Shown: piece by piece, positions 29,351 through 38,623 of the stretch
Layout of the letters: every line of letters starts with the position of its first letter
Position numbering within the stretch: position 1 is the stretch's first letter
Origin: Caldilineaceae bacterium
GTDB lineage: Bacteria; Chloroflexota; Anaerolineae; Caldilineales; Caldilineaceae
NCBI GenBank assembly: GCA_022821545.1
Contig: JAJEDJ010000002.1
Location: 62,001-126,000, forward strand
Reading direction: 5' to 3'
DNA length: 64,000 bases
Program-made: the position numbers and the translations under genes
Notes under the pieces: model-generated
The model's input: the letters and a program-made list of their open reading frames with translations, nothing else
Databases searched by the model: none
What the model was told of the DNA's origin: nothing

Positions 29351-30814
29351 TCAGTCCAGACCCAGCGATTCGTATTTCCATTCGGCCGCCGGCGTAAACT
29401 GCGATGGGTCAAGAACGGTTTTTGGGCCAAAGGGCGCGGCCGTGACGCTGCCCACATCAACAGAGCCGTCCTCTACCGCCAGTGTCGGGAATCGGCGCCC
29501 GCCCGGGGTCGTGTGCGGGCGGTAGAGATCACCGTGCGCAGCCAGCATTTGCGCCTGCAGGTCGTCCGGCAGCATCGACAGGCCGGCGAAGTAGTGATGG
29601 CCGTTGCGTTCGGCGTGTTCGATGCCCAGCGTCGCCAGCACGGCCAGGTCCTCCAGCAGGGCGACCGGCCCCAGGTTGCAGAGGTCCTCGGCGCTGATGA
29701 TATGGAGGGCGTCCGGCTGCCGGCGCTGGCGATGGCGGATGAGGCAGGTGTTGGCAATGCCTTTGAAGATGCCTTTACAGTTTTTATGGCTGGTGCCCAC
29801 GTAACCGCTTTCGAGGGCGGTGGGCGCGCTGGAAAGCTCGCCGTCGGATTCGTCGATGATGATAGGCGGCCGTTCGCGCCAGGCGAGCAGAGTTGCGCCT
29901 ACCTCCCGGTTCAGGGCGATATCGCGGTGGAAGGGCTGTTCGACGAAAATCAGCCGCTGCAGGAAGCCGCGGAGGGCCGGGTCGGCGTTCAGGCCTTCCC
30001 ACAGGACGCGAAAATCGGCAACGTTGTGATAGGTCTCATTGCCGTCGAGTGTGTGCCGGTAATCGACATTGCGTTCGTCCAGCAGCGCGGCGATACGTTG
30101 CAGCCGGGCCCTGTCGGCGTCGATGTCGCCGCCGATTTTGATCTTGAAGTGGGTCAAGCCGTAGGCCTGGATGGAAGCGTCCAGCGATGCGGGCAATCCG
30201 TCGTCGACCTGATCTTCGGGCAGGACTTCGTCATCGGTGAGAGGATCGATCATGCCGACCGTATGACGAACGATAACTCGATCAAGGGGTTTGGCCGGCA
30301 GCAGATCCGCCGGGGTATGCCGGGCCAACTCCGGCCGCAGCTCGGGCAGGCGCATGCCCAGGCTGTTTGCGCGCACCGCCTGGGCGAAGGTCGTGTCAGT
30401 CGCCCGGCAGAAGCCGTCGATGATCGCCCGTTCCACCATAGAGACGCCGAACGACCACAGCAGAGGCGGGTAGTCCGTATCTGCGGCCCAGGCTTTCTGG
30501 GAACCGTAGATGGCCTGCCACAGGTCAAAGACGGTGTCGGCTGCGCCGGCTTCCCGGGCGCGGCGGCAGGCTGCCTGAATTACGTCGAGCATTTCGGTGA
30601 TATCCTGGGCCATTGACGAATCAGGGACTTTGGTAAACCATTTGGGCGCCAGACCCTCAGCGGCGATCCCGTCCGCCTCGCTGCCGTCCACGTCGATCCG
30701 CGCTTGCAAAAAGAGATGCGGCAGCGCTGTCATGGTGACAATGCCGTAGCGGAAGGGCATGCGGTTGCGCATGTTGAGGATATGGAGATCGAAGTCGAGC
30801 AGGCGGATGGGCAT
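29351..30814 (-). CDS. Enolase-superfamily (mandelate racemase/muconate lactonizing-like) enzyme
   Basis: 487 residues. The capping domain at the N-terminus includes MRNRMPFRYGIVTMTALPHL. The barrel carries the KxK motif in THFKIKIGGD (about 216-223), a metal-ligand region DGNETYHNVADF, then EQPFHRDIAL (Glu ligand) and IIIDESDGEL. It is longer than the usual 370-400, with a larger capping region. These enzymes remove a proton alpha to a carboxylate, then racemise, epimerise or dehydrate sugar acids. It lies at the downstream end of a minus-strand catabolic group with a TIM-barrel isomerase, a Gfo/Idh dehydrogenase and a fucosidase, so sugar-acid catabolism is likely. Confidence 0.82.
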   Translation of the reverse strand: MPIRLLDFDLHILNMRNRMPFRYGIVTMTALPHLFLQARIDVDGSEADGIAAEGLAPKWFTKVPDSSMAQDITEMLDVIQAACRRAREAGAADTVFDLWQAIYGSQKAWAADTDYPPLLWSFGVSMVERAIIDGFCRATDTTFAQAVRANSLGMRLPELRPELARHTPADLLPAKPLDRVIVRHTVGMIDPLTDDEVLPEDQVDDGLPASLDASIQAYGLTHFKIKIGGDIDADRARLQRIAALLDERNVDYRHTLDGNETYHNVADFRVLWEGLNADPALRGFLQRLIFVEQPFHRDIALNREVGATLLAWRERPPIIIDESDGELSSAPTALESGYVGTSHKNCKGIFKGIANTCLIRHRQRRQPDALHIISAEDLCNLGPVALLEDLAVLATLGIEHAERNGHHYFAGLSMLPDDLQAQMLAAHGDLYRPHTTPGGRRFPTLAVEDGSVDVGSVTAAPFGPKTVLDPSQFTPAAEWKYESLGLD

Positions 30815-30898
30815 CTGTCGTTTCCCGGGTGTCTGTGCAAGGATAACTTGTGACTGAAACAGGCTTACACGACCGGCGCGGCGGCCAGCATCTTCTTT

Positions 30899-31699
30899 TT
30901 ATGCCAGAGCGCGCTCGTAGCCGCGCAACGTTGCGATCTCGCGCGGCAGGTGGACGTCCGGCGGCTCCCAGTTGATCCATTCGCCGCTGAGATAACCGTC
31001 GTAGCCGCCGCTGCGCAGCAGCGCCAGCACCTGTTTGTGATCGACATCCCCCGTGCCGAAGGCCGTATAGTCCGGACGTTCGGAGCCGATGTGCAGGTCA
31101 TGCACATGGGCATGACGGATCCAGCGCCGCAGTGTGCTATAGGAGTCTGCAAGCGTCCAGCCCTCTTTGCTCACCGGATGGGCGGCATCCCAGTTTACGC
31201 CGATCGCCGGGTGGTCGACGCGTGCCATCACCGCGGCGACGTCGGCGGGGCTGCACCAGTCGTCGTGCGTTTCCAGGCAGACAATGACGCCGCGGTCGCC
31301 GGCTCGCTCCGCCAGACGGGAGAGGGCGCCGGCCACGCCGCTGACGGCCGATTCGCGGCTGATGCCGTCCGGGAGCCGCCCGCCGAAGACGCGCAGCGCG
31401 GGCGCGCCGATGTCTGCGGCCAGGTCGATGTATTGGAGCGTCTCTTCCACCTGAGCGTCGCTGTCTGCGGGATCAGCGTAGCGGTTGCCGGCGGCCAGGC
31501 AGCAGATGGCGATGCCGGCGTCAGCCGCCTGCTGGCGGAAGGAGGCGCGCTGTTCCGCCGATGCTTCCAGCTCCACCTCGTGGTTATGGTTGCCGGCGGC
31601 CCGGGGCTCGATGCCGTCGTAGCCGTACTGCGCCGCCAGCGCCAGCATCTCAGCGAAGGTGGCCTGGGGGCAGGAAAAGCTCATAAATGCGTAGTTCAT
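30899..31699 (-). CDS. Sugar phosphate isomerase/epimerase family TIM-barrel protein
   Basis: 266 residues; ATG 31699 after AGGAG. AP-endonuclease-2-like fold: YGYDGIEPRAAGNHNHEVEL at beta-1/2, VCLETHDDW with the Glu-x-His metal site, GVNWDAAHPVSKEG, HVHDLHIG and the late SGEWINWEPPD. These supply the usual Glu/Asp/His divalent metal site of xylose-isomerase-like epimerases. Length is standard. The expected role is interconversion of ketose or aldose (phosphate) or inosose compounds. The gene follows Gfo/Idh with a 63-base gap and precedes the enolase-superfamily gene by 84. Confidence 0.88.
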   Translation of the reverse strand: MNYAFMSFSCPQATFAEMLALAAQYGYDGIEPRAAGNHNHEVELEASAEQRASFRQQAADAGIAICCLAAGNRYADPADSDAQVEETLQYIDLAADIGAPALRVFGGRLPDGISRESAVSGVAGALSRLAERAGDRGVIVCLETHDDWCSPADVAAVMARVDHPAIGVNWDAAHPVSKEGWTLADSYSTLRRWIRHAHVHDLHIGSERPDYTAFGTGDVDHKQVLALLRSGGYDGYLSGEWINWEPPDVHLPREIATLRGYERALA

Positions 31700-31762
31700 C
31701 GTTGCAAACTCCTAGTTCTGTGGGGTTCTTTTTCTCAATTGAATTTGGGAAGGGCGGCCGTA

Positions 31763-32824
31763 TCAGGTTGCAGATACCTCCACAGCCTCTCCCGTCTCGG
31801 CCGACCTGTACAGCGCATCGGTGATCTGTTGCACGAGCAGCGCCTGCGTCAGCGTCGTCTGGGGAGGGCGGCCTGTTCGCACTGCGGTCGCGAAGTCCTC
31901 CAGCAGGCCGCGGTGGATGTCGTTGTAGGAATCGCTTCCCGCCCATAACGTCCGGGAGACTGTTCCTTCTGCGCGGGTCGCCTCGAACTGCAGAATCTCC
32001 TTTTCCTGCGCCGGCGTCATCCGCAGGCGAAGTGAGCCGGTCTCTCCGATCATCTCCCAGGATGCCTCGGCCTGCGCGGCGGCGTACTCGCCGCGCTCAT
32101 AGGTGAGCGCGATCCCTCCGGCGCAGCGCACCAGCCCGGCGATGTGCGTCTCCCCGTCGGATTCCGGTGCAACCGTATCGGCGAAGGCAGCGGGAACGCG
32201 CCAACTCTGCGCCAGGACCGTCTGCGGGCGCAGCCGCCAGCCGCTGATGCCCAGCAGATAGTCCAGATCGTAGCAGCCCCAGTTGACAAGAATGCCGCCG
32301 CCATTCAGCTCACGGCTGAGCCGCCAAGCGGGCGGCGGCGTCTCCGGCGCGGGCGTTGCCGGGAAGATGACGCGGCAGCGCAGCAGGCGCAGCGGGCCCA
32401 GCTTGCCCTGTGCGATCCAGTCGGTAACGATCCGGTTCGATTCCAGGAAGTGAAAGCGGGAGGAGCAGCAGGCCGCGACCCTGTCTCCCTGGACAGAGAT
32501 GAGCTGGCGCACTTCGTCGGCGCTGCGGGCGACCGGCTTTTCCGTCAGCAGATGTTTGCCGGCACGCAGAGCCTGCAGGCCCAATTTGATGCGAAAAGAG
32601 GCCGGCAGCGCCAGGACCACAGCGTCCACGCGTGTATCGGCCAGCAGTTCTGCGCCGCTGTTGCAAACCGTCTCCACCGAGTGGGCGGCGGCAATCTTCT
32701 CCGCCAGCGCCCGCTGCACATCGGCGACGGCAACCAGCTCGATCTGGTCGGAGGCCGCGGCAGCCTCGGCGTGGGCCGCGCCGATCGTTCCGCAGCCGAT
32801 GATACCGAGCTGTAGGGATGTCAT
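31763..32824 (-). CDS. Gfo/Idh/MocA family oxidoreductase
   Basis: 353 residues. N-terminal Rossmann fold: LGIIGCGTIGAAHAEA (G-x-G-x-x-G), then LLTEKPVARS with the catalytic EKP signature at about residues 95-97. The C-terminal alpha/beta domain begins NGGGILVNWGCYDLDYLLGI, with GCYDLD in the place of the usual GxHxxD. Uses NAD(P)H to oxidise or reduce sugars and polyols; substrate unknown. Its ATG overlaps the stop of the 461-residue gene by four bases (TGA/ATG arrangement), so the two are translationally coupled. Confidence 0.9.
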   Translation of the reverse strand: MTSLQLGIIGCGTIGAAHAEAAAASDQIELVAVADVQRALAEKIAAAHSVETVCNSGAELLADTRVDAVVLALPASFRIKLGLQALRAGKHLLTEKPVARSADEVRQLISVQGDRVAACCSSRFHFLESNRIVTDWIAQGKLGPLRLLRCRVIFPATPAPETPPPAWRLSRELNGGGILVNWGCYDLDYLLGISGWRLRPQTVLAQSWRVPAAFADTVAPESDGETHIAGLVRCAGGIALTYERGEYAAAQAEASWEMIGETGSLRLRMTPAQEKEILQFEATRAEGTVSRTLWAGSDSYNDIHRGLLEDFATAVRTGRPPQTTLTQALLVQQITDALYRSAETGEAVEVSAT

Positions 32825-34206
32825 TCGCCCAGTTCCTGCATACTACAATTCCCTTTGCGCATTCGCGTCCCATCGTAGCCCAGCGCAGGACCAAGCACCG
32901 CCGTCGTCATGCCGGCGTGGTTTTCGCGGCCATGACCGCGTGCGACGGCGCTGACCGAGCGCGCCGAGCAGCCGTGGTCGCGACCGTCCGGGAAGGCCGC
33001 GCGCGCCAGGAGAAAGCAGGTGCGGGCCAGGTCTACGGCGCGCGCTTGCAGCGCGCTGTCTCCCTCAATCTCCGCGGCCACCGCCAGTGTAATTGGATTG
33101 TGGCGCCGTTCGCGGCCGTCTTCGAGCCAGCGGGGCGCGTCGGAGCGTTTGCCCACGCCGGATGCGCGGCGGGCAGGGCGTTTGTATTCCGTGTCCAAAA
33201 TGATTTCGGTGATGTCGAACGGGTCGAGCCCGGCCACAGCTTCCAATACCGCGTTGTCGTAGCGCGTGTCGCCGGTCCAGCGGCGATAGGCTCGCACCGC
33301 ATCGGCGGCCGCGCCGGCGTCCGGGTCGGCCAGCTGCGCGGCCAGGGGCTCCAGGAGCCGTTCGGCCGCCCGTCGAAAGCGAAGTTCGCCGCTCTCCTGC
33401 CACAGGCGCAGGAATGTGTTGACGGCGTCGGATCCGAGCAGATTCTCCGCCCGGTCGACCTCCGCCTGCAGGTCGGGGGCTTCGCCCATAAAGGAGTAGT
33501 AGAGCGCTCTGTCGTCGGCGCTGAACTCGTACAGAACGCCGCCGGGGGTCAGGGCGACCGGCAGCGCATCCCCGGTCAGAATGGCGTCCGCCCACTCCCC
33601 CGCGTAGACCGTTGCCAGCTCGATACAGCGCTTCCTGGCTGTCTCCGTCTCCGGGTCCGACGCCGCCAGCAGGCAGATGTTGACGCAGCGCAGGTGGTCG
33701 GGCGAATTGAGCGCCATGCCGGGCTCTGTGCGCAGTCCGTCGGCGCCGAAGAAGAGCGAGTGGAAGCGCCGCCGGTCCCAATCGAACCAGTCCGGCGCCG
33801 CGGGCGACCAGTTTCCCATGTGCTCGGCGGCGTCGTCCAGCTGCCGGGCCGTTTCCCGGTCGTCCGGGAGAACCCGCTGCAGGGCACCCAGGAAGAGCTC
33901 ATAGTGCTCGGTGCCGTGGTGCGCCTCCTGCATGCGCCAGTAGCCATGCCGCCACTGTTGCGTCCGGGTGAAATGATCGCGAATACGATCGCGTTTCTGT
34001 TGCAGGAAGCGCAGAATGCGTTCGTCCGGCTCGGCGCGCAGAAGCGGTTCCCAACCGGTGGTGTAGGTGCCCTGATCATGGACGTCGGTGGCCGGCTCGT
34101 CCGCGTAGCGGTCGATGGCTTCGTATGCCCACCGGCGCAACACATCCAGGAAGCGCTGGCGGGCGTGGGACAGGTCGTGGGAGGGTTCGATCCGGCGCCT
34201 GTACAT
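32821..34206 (-). CDS. Helical protein of unknown function in the fucosidase operon
   Basis: 461 residues, no close family recognised. The sequence is alpha-helical and rich in Trp, Arg, Asp and Glu, with repeated helix pairs (RYADEPATDVHDQG, HGTEHYELFLGALQRVL, NSPDHLRCVNICLLAAS, AVNTFLRLWQESGELRF). The regularity and the late HNPITLAVAAEIEGD segment suggest an (alpha/alpha)6-toroid like those in GH88/GH105/GH127 or alginate-lyase families; this is an inference. No signal peptide, so probably cytosolic. It begins three bases after the fucosidase stop and overlaps the Gfo/Idh start, so a catabolic role for released sugars is plausible. Confidence 0.6.
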   Translation of the reverse strand: MYRRRIEPSHDLSHARQRFLDVLRRWAYEAIDRYADEPATDVHDQGTYTTGWEPLLRAEPDERILRFLQQKRDRIRDHFTRTQQWRHGYWRMQEAHHGTEHYELFLGALQRVLPDDRETARQLDDAAEHMGNWSPAAPDWFDWDRRRFHSLFFGADGLRTEPGMALNSPDHLRCVNICLLAASDPETETARKRCIELATVYAGEWADAILTGDALPVALTPGGVLYEFSADDRALYYSFMGEAPDLQAEVDRAENLLGSDAVNTFLRLWQESGELRFRRAAERLLEPLAAQLADPDAGAAADAVRAYRRWTGDTRYDNAVLEAVAGLDPFDITEIILDTEYKRPARRASGVGKRSDAPRWLEDGRERRHNPITLAVAAEIEGDSALQARAVDLARTCFLLARAAFPDGRDHGCSARSVSAVARGHGRENHAGMTTAVLGPALGYDGTRMRKGNCSMQELGE

Positions 34207-34209
34207 ACG

Positions 34210-35613
34210 CTACCCCTGCAGCTCAATCTTGAATGTATATGCGTGATCGCAGGGGCGCTGACTGGGCGTGCTGACGGTCAGGGCGTTGTCGCCCTGCTGC
34301 CAGGCGACAGGCTCGTCGCTGCCGAGCATCGAAACGCCGCGGATGCGCCCGCCGAGCGACGAACCGCTGCCCAGCGAGGTGATGGCGGCCTCGGCGCCGG
34401 GCCAGCCCAGCACGATGGCATAGAGGGCGTCGTCCTTCTGCGTGAAGCGTACATCCTGGGCGGTGAAGGGTTGATTGCTGCGCTCGGTCAGATGGCCGAC
34501 CACCACTTCCGTATCGCCCTCACCGAACCGCTCCCAGTGGCGCGTGCCGTAGATCGCCTCCCCGTTCACGTCCAGCCATGCGCCCAGATCCAGCAGCAGC
34601 TGGGTCGCCTGCGCGGGGATGACGCCGTCGGCGCGCGGGCCGACGTTGAGGAGCAGGTTGCCGTTTTTGCTGACGATGTCGACAAGGTCGTGAATGATGG
34701 TTGCGGGGCTCTTGAACTCGTCGTCCTCGATGTAGCTCCAGGCCTTGTAGCTGACCGCGGTGTCGGTCTGCCAGTAGTGCGGGCGGATGTCGTCGAGCTT
34801 GCCCCGTTCGACATCGTAGACGGCGACGCCGTCCGGGAACTTGTCCTTGTACTGGAGGACGGGTTCGCTGCCCCACTCCAGGGCGCGGTTGTAGTAGTAG
34901 GCGGCGACCTGCGGGCGGTAGGGCTCAAACTCATCGAAGTGCCAGCCGAAATCGAACCAGAGCACGTCCGGGCGGAAATAGTCGATCATCTCAAGCGTGC
35001 GTGCGTACCAGTTCTGCAGAAAGTCCCAGCTGGCGGGCGCGTCCTCCGGGTGGGGCGGGTTGTAGAGTTCCTCCAGGCCGGGCTGGGTGGTGTCGAAGTT
35101 GTCGGCGTAGGTGTAGTAGCGCCAGTTGAAGGCCCGGTGGCTGGAGACACCGAACTTGAGGCCTGCGGCGCGGGTTTCCCGTTCCAGCTCCTTGCAGACA
35201 TCCCGCTCTGGCCCCATCAGGGCCGCGTTCCAGCGGGTGTGGGTGCTGGCGTACATGGGAAAGCCGTCGTGGTGTTCGGCGACGGGCACGATGTAACGGG
35301 CGCCGGCCTTTTGGAACAGATCGATCCACTGGGCCGGGTCCCAGTTTTCCGCCTTGAACAGGGGGATGAAGTCTTTGTATCCGAACTTGGAGGGATGGCC
35401 CCAGGTCTCGGTGTGGTGCTGGTGGTAGTTCGGCCCCTTGCGAGAGATCTCGTCGCGGTACATGAAGCGGGGGTACCATTCGTTGTCGAAGGCGGGGACG
35501 GAGTAGGGGCCCCAGTGGATGAAGATGCCGAGTTTATCGTTCATAAACCATTGGGGCACTTCATAGTTTTGCAGGGAGTCCCAGGTCGGTTCGTAGCGGA
35601 AATCCGTGGTCAT
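34210..35613 (-). CDS. Alpha-L-fucosidase, glycoside hydrolase family 29
   Basis: 467 residues; ATG 35613 after GGAG. GH29 features: KLGIFIHWGPYSVPAFDNEW at the N-terminus, RYIVPVAEHHDGFPMYAS, and the nucleophile region PDVLWFDFGW (Asp in WFDFG). Then the NGNLLLNVGPRADGVIPAQA segment, also a GH29 signature, and a C-terminal beta-sandwich. The family hydrolyses alpha-L-fucosides by retention. No signal peptide is visible, so it should act on imported oligosaccharides in the cytosol. It is the first gene of a run of five minus-strand genes ending at the enolase-superfamily gene. Confidence 0.92.
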   Translation of the reverse strand: MTTDFRYEPTWDSLQNYEVPQWFMNDKLGIFIHWGPYSVPAFDNEWYPRFMYRDEISRKGPNYHQHHTETWGHPSKFGYKDFIPLFKAENWDPAQWIDLFQKAGARYIVPVAEHHDGFPMYASTHTRWNAALMGPERDVCKELERETRAAGLKFGVSSHRAFNWRYYTYADNFDTTQPGLEELYNPPHPEDAPASWDFLQNWYARTLEMIDYFRPDVLWFDFGWHFDEFEPYRPQVAAYYYNRALEWGSEPVLQYKDKFPDGVAVYDVERGKLDDIRPHYWQTDTAVSYKAWSYIEDDEFKSPATIIHDLVDIVSKNGNLLLNVGPRADGVIPAQATQLLLDLGAWLDVNGEAIYGTRHWERFGEGDTEVVVGHLTERSNQPFTAQDVRFTQKDDALYAIVLGWPGAEAAITSLGSGSSLGGRIRGVSMLGSDEPVAWQQGDNALTVSTPSQRPCDHAYTFKIELQG

Positions 35614-35890
35614 TGGATAGCTCCGTAGGGGTTTATTGCGCGGGCGAACCTGTTGTCTGCCGTTATGCTGATCGTAATAGAGACGGGGAGTGGTTCAATA
35701 TGCTATTGTTTCGCCGAGTGAGCGTCGATGTTCTTGGGCAGTATAGAGGGGGACGCCCGTCGTGTCCAATCCCTACGGGGTGAAATTATGCCCGGCGTTG
35801 ACGACGGCGGTTGGACCGTGGGCGGCAAGTCGGTCAACCTGCTTGCACGGTGAATGTCACGAACTGCGGGCCGATCTTCAACTGCATGGG

Positions 35891-36274
35891 TCACGGTTTT
35901 TGCAACTGGCCGGCCAGCAGGATGCCTAGCGCGGCGCAGAGGAGGCTGAGGCCGTTGTTGGCGAGGATATTGACCAGGCCGGCCCATACGCGGCCGTTCT
36001 GCCAGAAGGCGACGCTCTCGACGGCGAAGGTGGAGAAGGTGGTGAAGGAGCCGAGGAAGCCGACAAACAGCAGCAGCCGGAGATGGGGCGACAGGGCAAG
36101 ATAGTGGGAGCCGGCCGCCACCAGGAAGCCGAGCAGCAGGCTGCCGGCGGCGTTGACGGTCAGCGTTCCATAGGGGAAGGCCGGCCCCAGCTTCGCTGCC
36201 AGCCACAGGCTGACGAAGTAGCGGGCGTTCGCGCCCAGCGCGGCGCCCAGGCCGATCCAAAGAACGTTTGCCAT
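35891..36274 (-). CDS. crcB: Fluoride exporter CrcB/FluC
   Basis: 127 residues with four membrane helices. The signatures GAALGANARYFVSLW, YGTLTVNAAGSLLLGF (Asn in the pore) and GFLGSFTTFSTFAVESV (the Phe-box and Thr/Ser ladder) are complete. Dual-topology Fluc channels act as dimers that expel fluoride. It follows the M1 peptidase gene by 23 bases, too close to leave room for a fluoride riboswitch, so its expression appears tied to the upstream gene. Confidence 0.93.
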   Translation of the reverse strand: MANVLWIGLGAALGANARYFVSLWLAAKLGPAFPYGTLTVNAAGSLLLGFLVAAGSHYLALSPHLRLLLFVGFLGSFTTFSTFAVESVAFWQNGRVWAGLVNILANNGLSLLCAALGILLAGQLQKP

Positions 36275-36297
36275 TGCTCAGCTCGGCTGCACAGCGC

Positions 36298-37905
36298 TCA
36301 TTCGGTCTGGCGCGCCGCACGCTGCGGCGGCCGGCTCGCGAGCGGACCGATCCATTCGGTAAACAGCACGTCGGCGACCTCTGGATCGACCCCGCGCAAC
36401 GCCGCCAACATATCCCCGGGCGTTACGATTTTGTACTGATAGTCGGTCAGATAGTTTTTGAGAAACTGCTTGAACGCCCGCTCTCCCAGCGTCCGGCGGA
36501 TTGCGGAGAAGAAGAGCGCGCCCTTGCCGTAGACGATGCCCTCGTAAATGCTGCCGTTTGCATAGGCGGTCACCGGCTGCGCGAGCGCCGCGTCCTCTTC
36601 GCGGCTGATCAACCCGTCAACGACCGCCTGCCAGCGGCGGTATTCGAGGATGTCGGCTGCGTCGGGGCCATGCACGGCCTCATAGTAGATGCGGCTGGAG
36701 TATTCAGCCAGCCCCTCATCAACCCAGGGATGGTTGACGGGATCGTTGTGAACAAGCTGATACCACCACTGATGCGCGACCTCGTGGACCGCCCGGATCT
36801 CCAACTGGTCCCGGTAGCGGTCATACAGCTGTACACCCAAAAGAAAGACCTGCGGGTATTCCATGCCCCGGAAGCTGATCGGCGCGGACGCCACCCGCAG
36901 CTCCGGGTAGGGATAGGCCCCGAACCAGTCGCTGTACACCCGCAGCGCGGCCGCAGTGTGCTGCAGTACGGCCCGCCCCGCCTCCTCATGGCCCGGCAGC
37001 CAGTAGCTGGTGACGCGCGTGCCGTATGCGTCCAGGCTGTCGGATTGGAAGCGGTTGCTCATGTGGATGAAGAACTCGCGCGACAGCTCCGTCTCCCAAC
37101 GGTGTTGGATATGCTTTTCATCGAGCACTGTGGAGGAGATCAACTGGCCGCTGGCAACGGGGATCTGATCGATCGGAATGGTGCCGGTAACGACGAATTG
37201 GGAGATATAGTTGAAGGCCGCGTCCCCGCGGCTGGTGCCCCGCTCCAGCCACCAGCGCCCGCTCGCCGCGGTCGGCCCCGGCATGTAGACGGCGAGAGAG
37301 GGGTAAAAGAGCGGCAAGCTCAGGAACTCCTGGCTGAGGCCGAAGAGACGGTAGGCTCCCGTCGTATCGGCGCCCCAGTGGGGGATGCGCAGCCGCCAGC
37401 TCAGATAGACATTCGTTGTCTGCCCGCGCAGCAGCGCGCGCGGGAGGTCTACCCGTATGGCACTGTTCTGCTCCAGATAGGTAAAGGGCGCGGTACTGCC
37501 CTCGACGGTCACGTTCTGAATGCTGAACTCGCCGTTGTAGTGTGGCAACGCCGGGTAGAGGCGGAAGACCAGGTGCGTCCAGGGGTCGGCGCTGTTGTTC
37601 GGGACGCGGACACGCGCCGACCCTTGGAGAAAGATGAGATCGTCGCTGAGGGAGAACTCGATCTCATAGTGCGGCATCGCGCCGAGCGCCGCCAGCGGGT
37701 CTTCCTCTTCCGCGGTTGAAGGGCGGAAACCGCTGCAGGCGGCCAGCAGGATGAGCAGCAGCAGAAGGCTGAGCCCCAGCGCGGCGTACGCGGGGGGAAT
37801 TCTTTTCCCCTCCTTTTTCTTTATACTCTCCTCGTCGTTTGGGGGCATCGAGGGCAGTTGATGCGGCTGATTCATGATTACGGTGACGATGGTTACGAAT
37901 GTCAT
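36298..37905 (-). CDS. M1 family metallopeptidase lipoprotein
   Basis: 535 residues from 37905; in-frame ATGs at 37875 and 37848 are equally possible because none has a ribosome site, and the last gives the most normal signal peptide. A hydrophobic helix LSLLLLLILLAAC ends in the lipobox LAAC, so the protein is lipid-anchored outside. The zinc site is HEVAHQWWYQLVHND with the third ligand Glu 18 residues on in DEGLAEY (HExxH-18-E). The GxMEN motif appears as RGMEYPQ, a common variant. These are aminopeptidase N-like, though substrate preference is unknown. crcB follows by 23 bases. Confidence 0.9.
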   Translation of the reverse strand: MTFVTIVTVIMNQPHQLPSMPPNDEESIKKKEGKRIPPAYAALGLSLLLLLILLAACSGFRPSTAEEEDPLAALGAMPHYEIEFSLSDDLIFLQGSARVRVPNNSADPWTHLVFRLYPALPHYNGEFSIQNVTVEGSTAPFTYLEQNSAIRVDLPRALLRGQTTNVYLSWRLRIPHWGADTTGAYRLFGLSQEFLSLPLFYPSLAVYMPGPTAASGRWWLERGTSRGDAAFNYISQFVVTGTIPIDQIPVASGQLISSTVLDEKHIQHRWETELSREFFIHMSNRFQSDSLDAYGTRVTSYWLPGHEEAGRAVLQHTAAALRVYSDWFGAYPYPELRVASAPISFRGMEYPQVFLLGVQLYDRYRDQLEIRAVHEVAHQWWYQLVHNDPVNHPWVDEGLAEYSSRIYYEAVHGPDAADILEYRRWQAVVDGLISREEDAALAQPVTAYANGSIYEGIVYGKGALFFSAIRRTLGERAFKQFLKNYLTDYQYKIVTPGDMLAALRGVDPEVADVLFTEWIGPLASRPPQRAARQTE

Positions 37906-38041
37906 GCACCAGACAACGAACTGTCTGGAATCAGATCAAGAGGCGAAACATAATTGAATGAGCAGCGACCAACTGACTCTGGTAAAGAGTGTCTACCCTC
38001 CAGTCGCGCTCAAATAAAGGAGTGGCAGCGCATTGAACAAA

Positions 38042-38623
38042 CTATGCCTGCCAGCCTCGAAAAGTGGTACGTAAGTCTTCTACGAAGCGCTGCAGTGCAT
38101 CGTCCGCCCGTGCGGCACGGTCAATGTTCATGTGGAACAGGATGTCTTCAGCAGACTCGATGCCTCCGAGGATGGGTGTGCCGCCCGCGGCGTGAATTTC
38201 TTCGATCAATTTCTCTTTATAGCGTTCACGATCACACTTACGATCCGGTGCCTGACAGCCGCGCCCGAACACTGTCTTGAAGGCGGCGCCGTCCAGTAGC
38301 AGCCAGCGCTCAACGTGCGGGTCGGGAATAGCAAGTATCATTGGCGCCGGGGCATCAAAGCGTCCTATCTCCTTACTGCGTTCGTTTAGTCCTTTGCAGT
38401 TGGCATCAGTGGCAACGACAATCAGGTCTGGCCAGGGAGTGCCCTGCCGCTCCAGATCACGTATATAGACCTTTAGCTCGTCTATAACTTTGCCGTATCC
38501 GCCGACAGCGTTCCGCCAATCGAACTCTACATCGCAACCGAATTCTGCGGCGATTTTCCATACGAGTGCGCCAATAATCTTTTCGTGAGCGTTGTCCTCG
38601 ACAAAGAGCGCGATATTACGCAT
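38042..38623 (-). CDS. Toprim/RloB-like partner of an OLD-type ATPase
   Basis: 193 residues; ATG 38623 preceded by GAGGGGAGA inside the ATPase gene, which it overlaps by eight bases. Reads as a small Toprim-like fold: FVEDNAHEK at the start (the catalytic Glu position), DLIVVATDANC (D-x-D-like strand), then MILAIPDPHVERWLLLDGAA, the P-x-h-E-x-W-LL signature shared by DUF4276 and RloB-type proteins. A nuclease role is suggested by analogy with RloB, AbiL and PARIS AriB partners of AAA15 ATPases. Family assignment is from motif likeness; the pair is not identical to a named system that I can recognise. Confidence 0.65.
   Translation of the reverse strand: MRNIALFVEDNAHEKIIGALVWKIAAEFGCDVEFDWRNAVGGYGKVIDELKVYIRDLERQGTPWPDLIVVATDANCKGLNERSKEIGRFDAPAPMILAIPDPHVERWLLLDGAAFKTVFGRGCQAPDRKCDRERYKEKLIEEIHAAGGTPILGGIESAEDILFHMNIDRAARADDALQRFVEDLRTTFRGWQA

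Noticed and set aside
32818..35628. 936-codon plus-strand frame
   Set aside because: It spans two minus-strand genes, the fucosidase and its neighbour, with no domains of its own.
35614..36297. Fluoride riboswitch for crcB
   Set aside because: crcB starts 23 bases after the previous gene, which leaves no room for the aptamer and no such motif is visible.
35703..36320. 205-codon minus-strand frame overlapping crcB
   Set aside because: Out of frame with crcB and Arg-rich without domain features; 35614-35890 appears non-coding.
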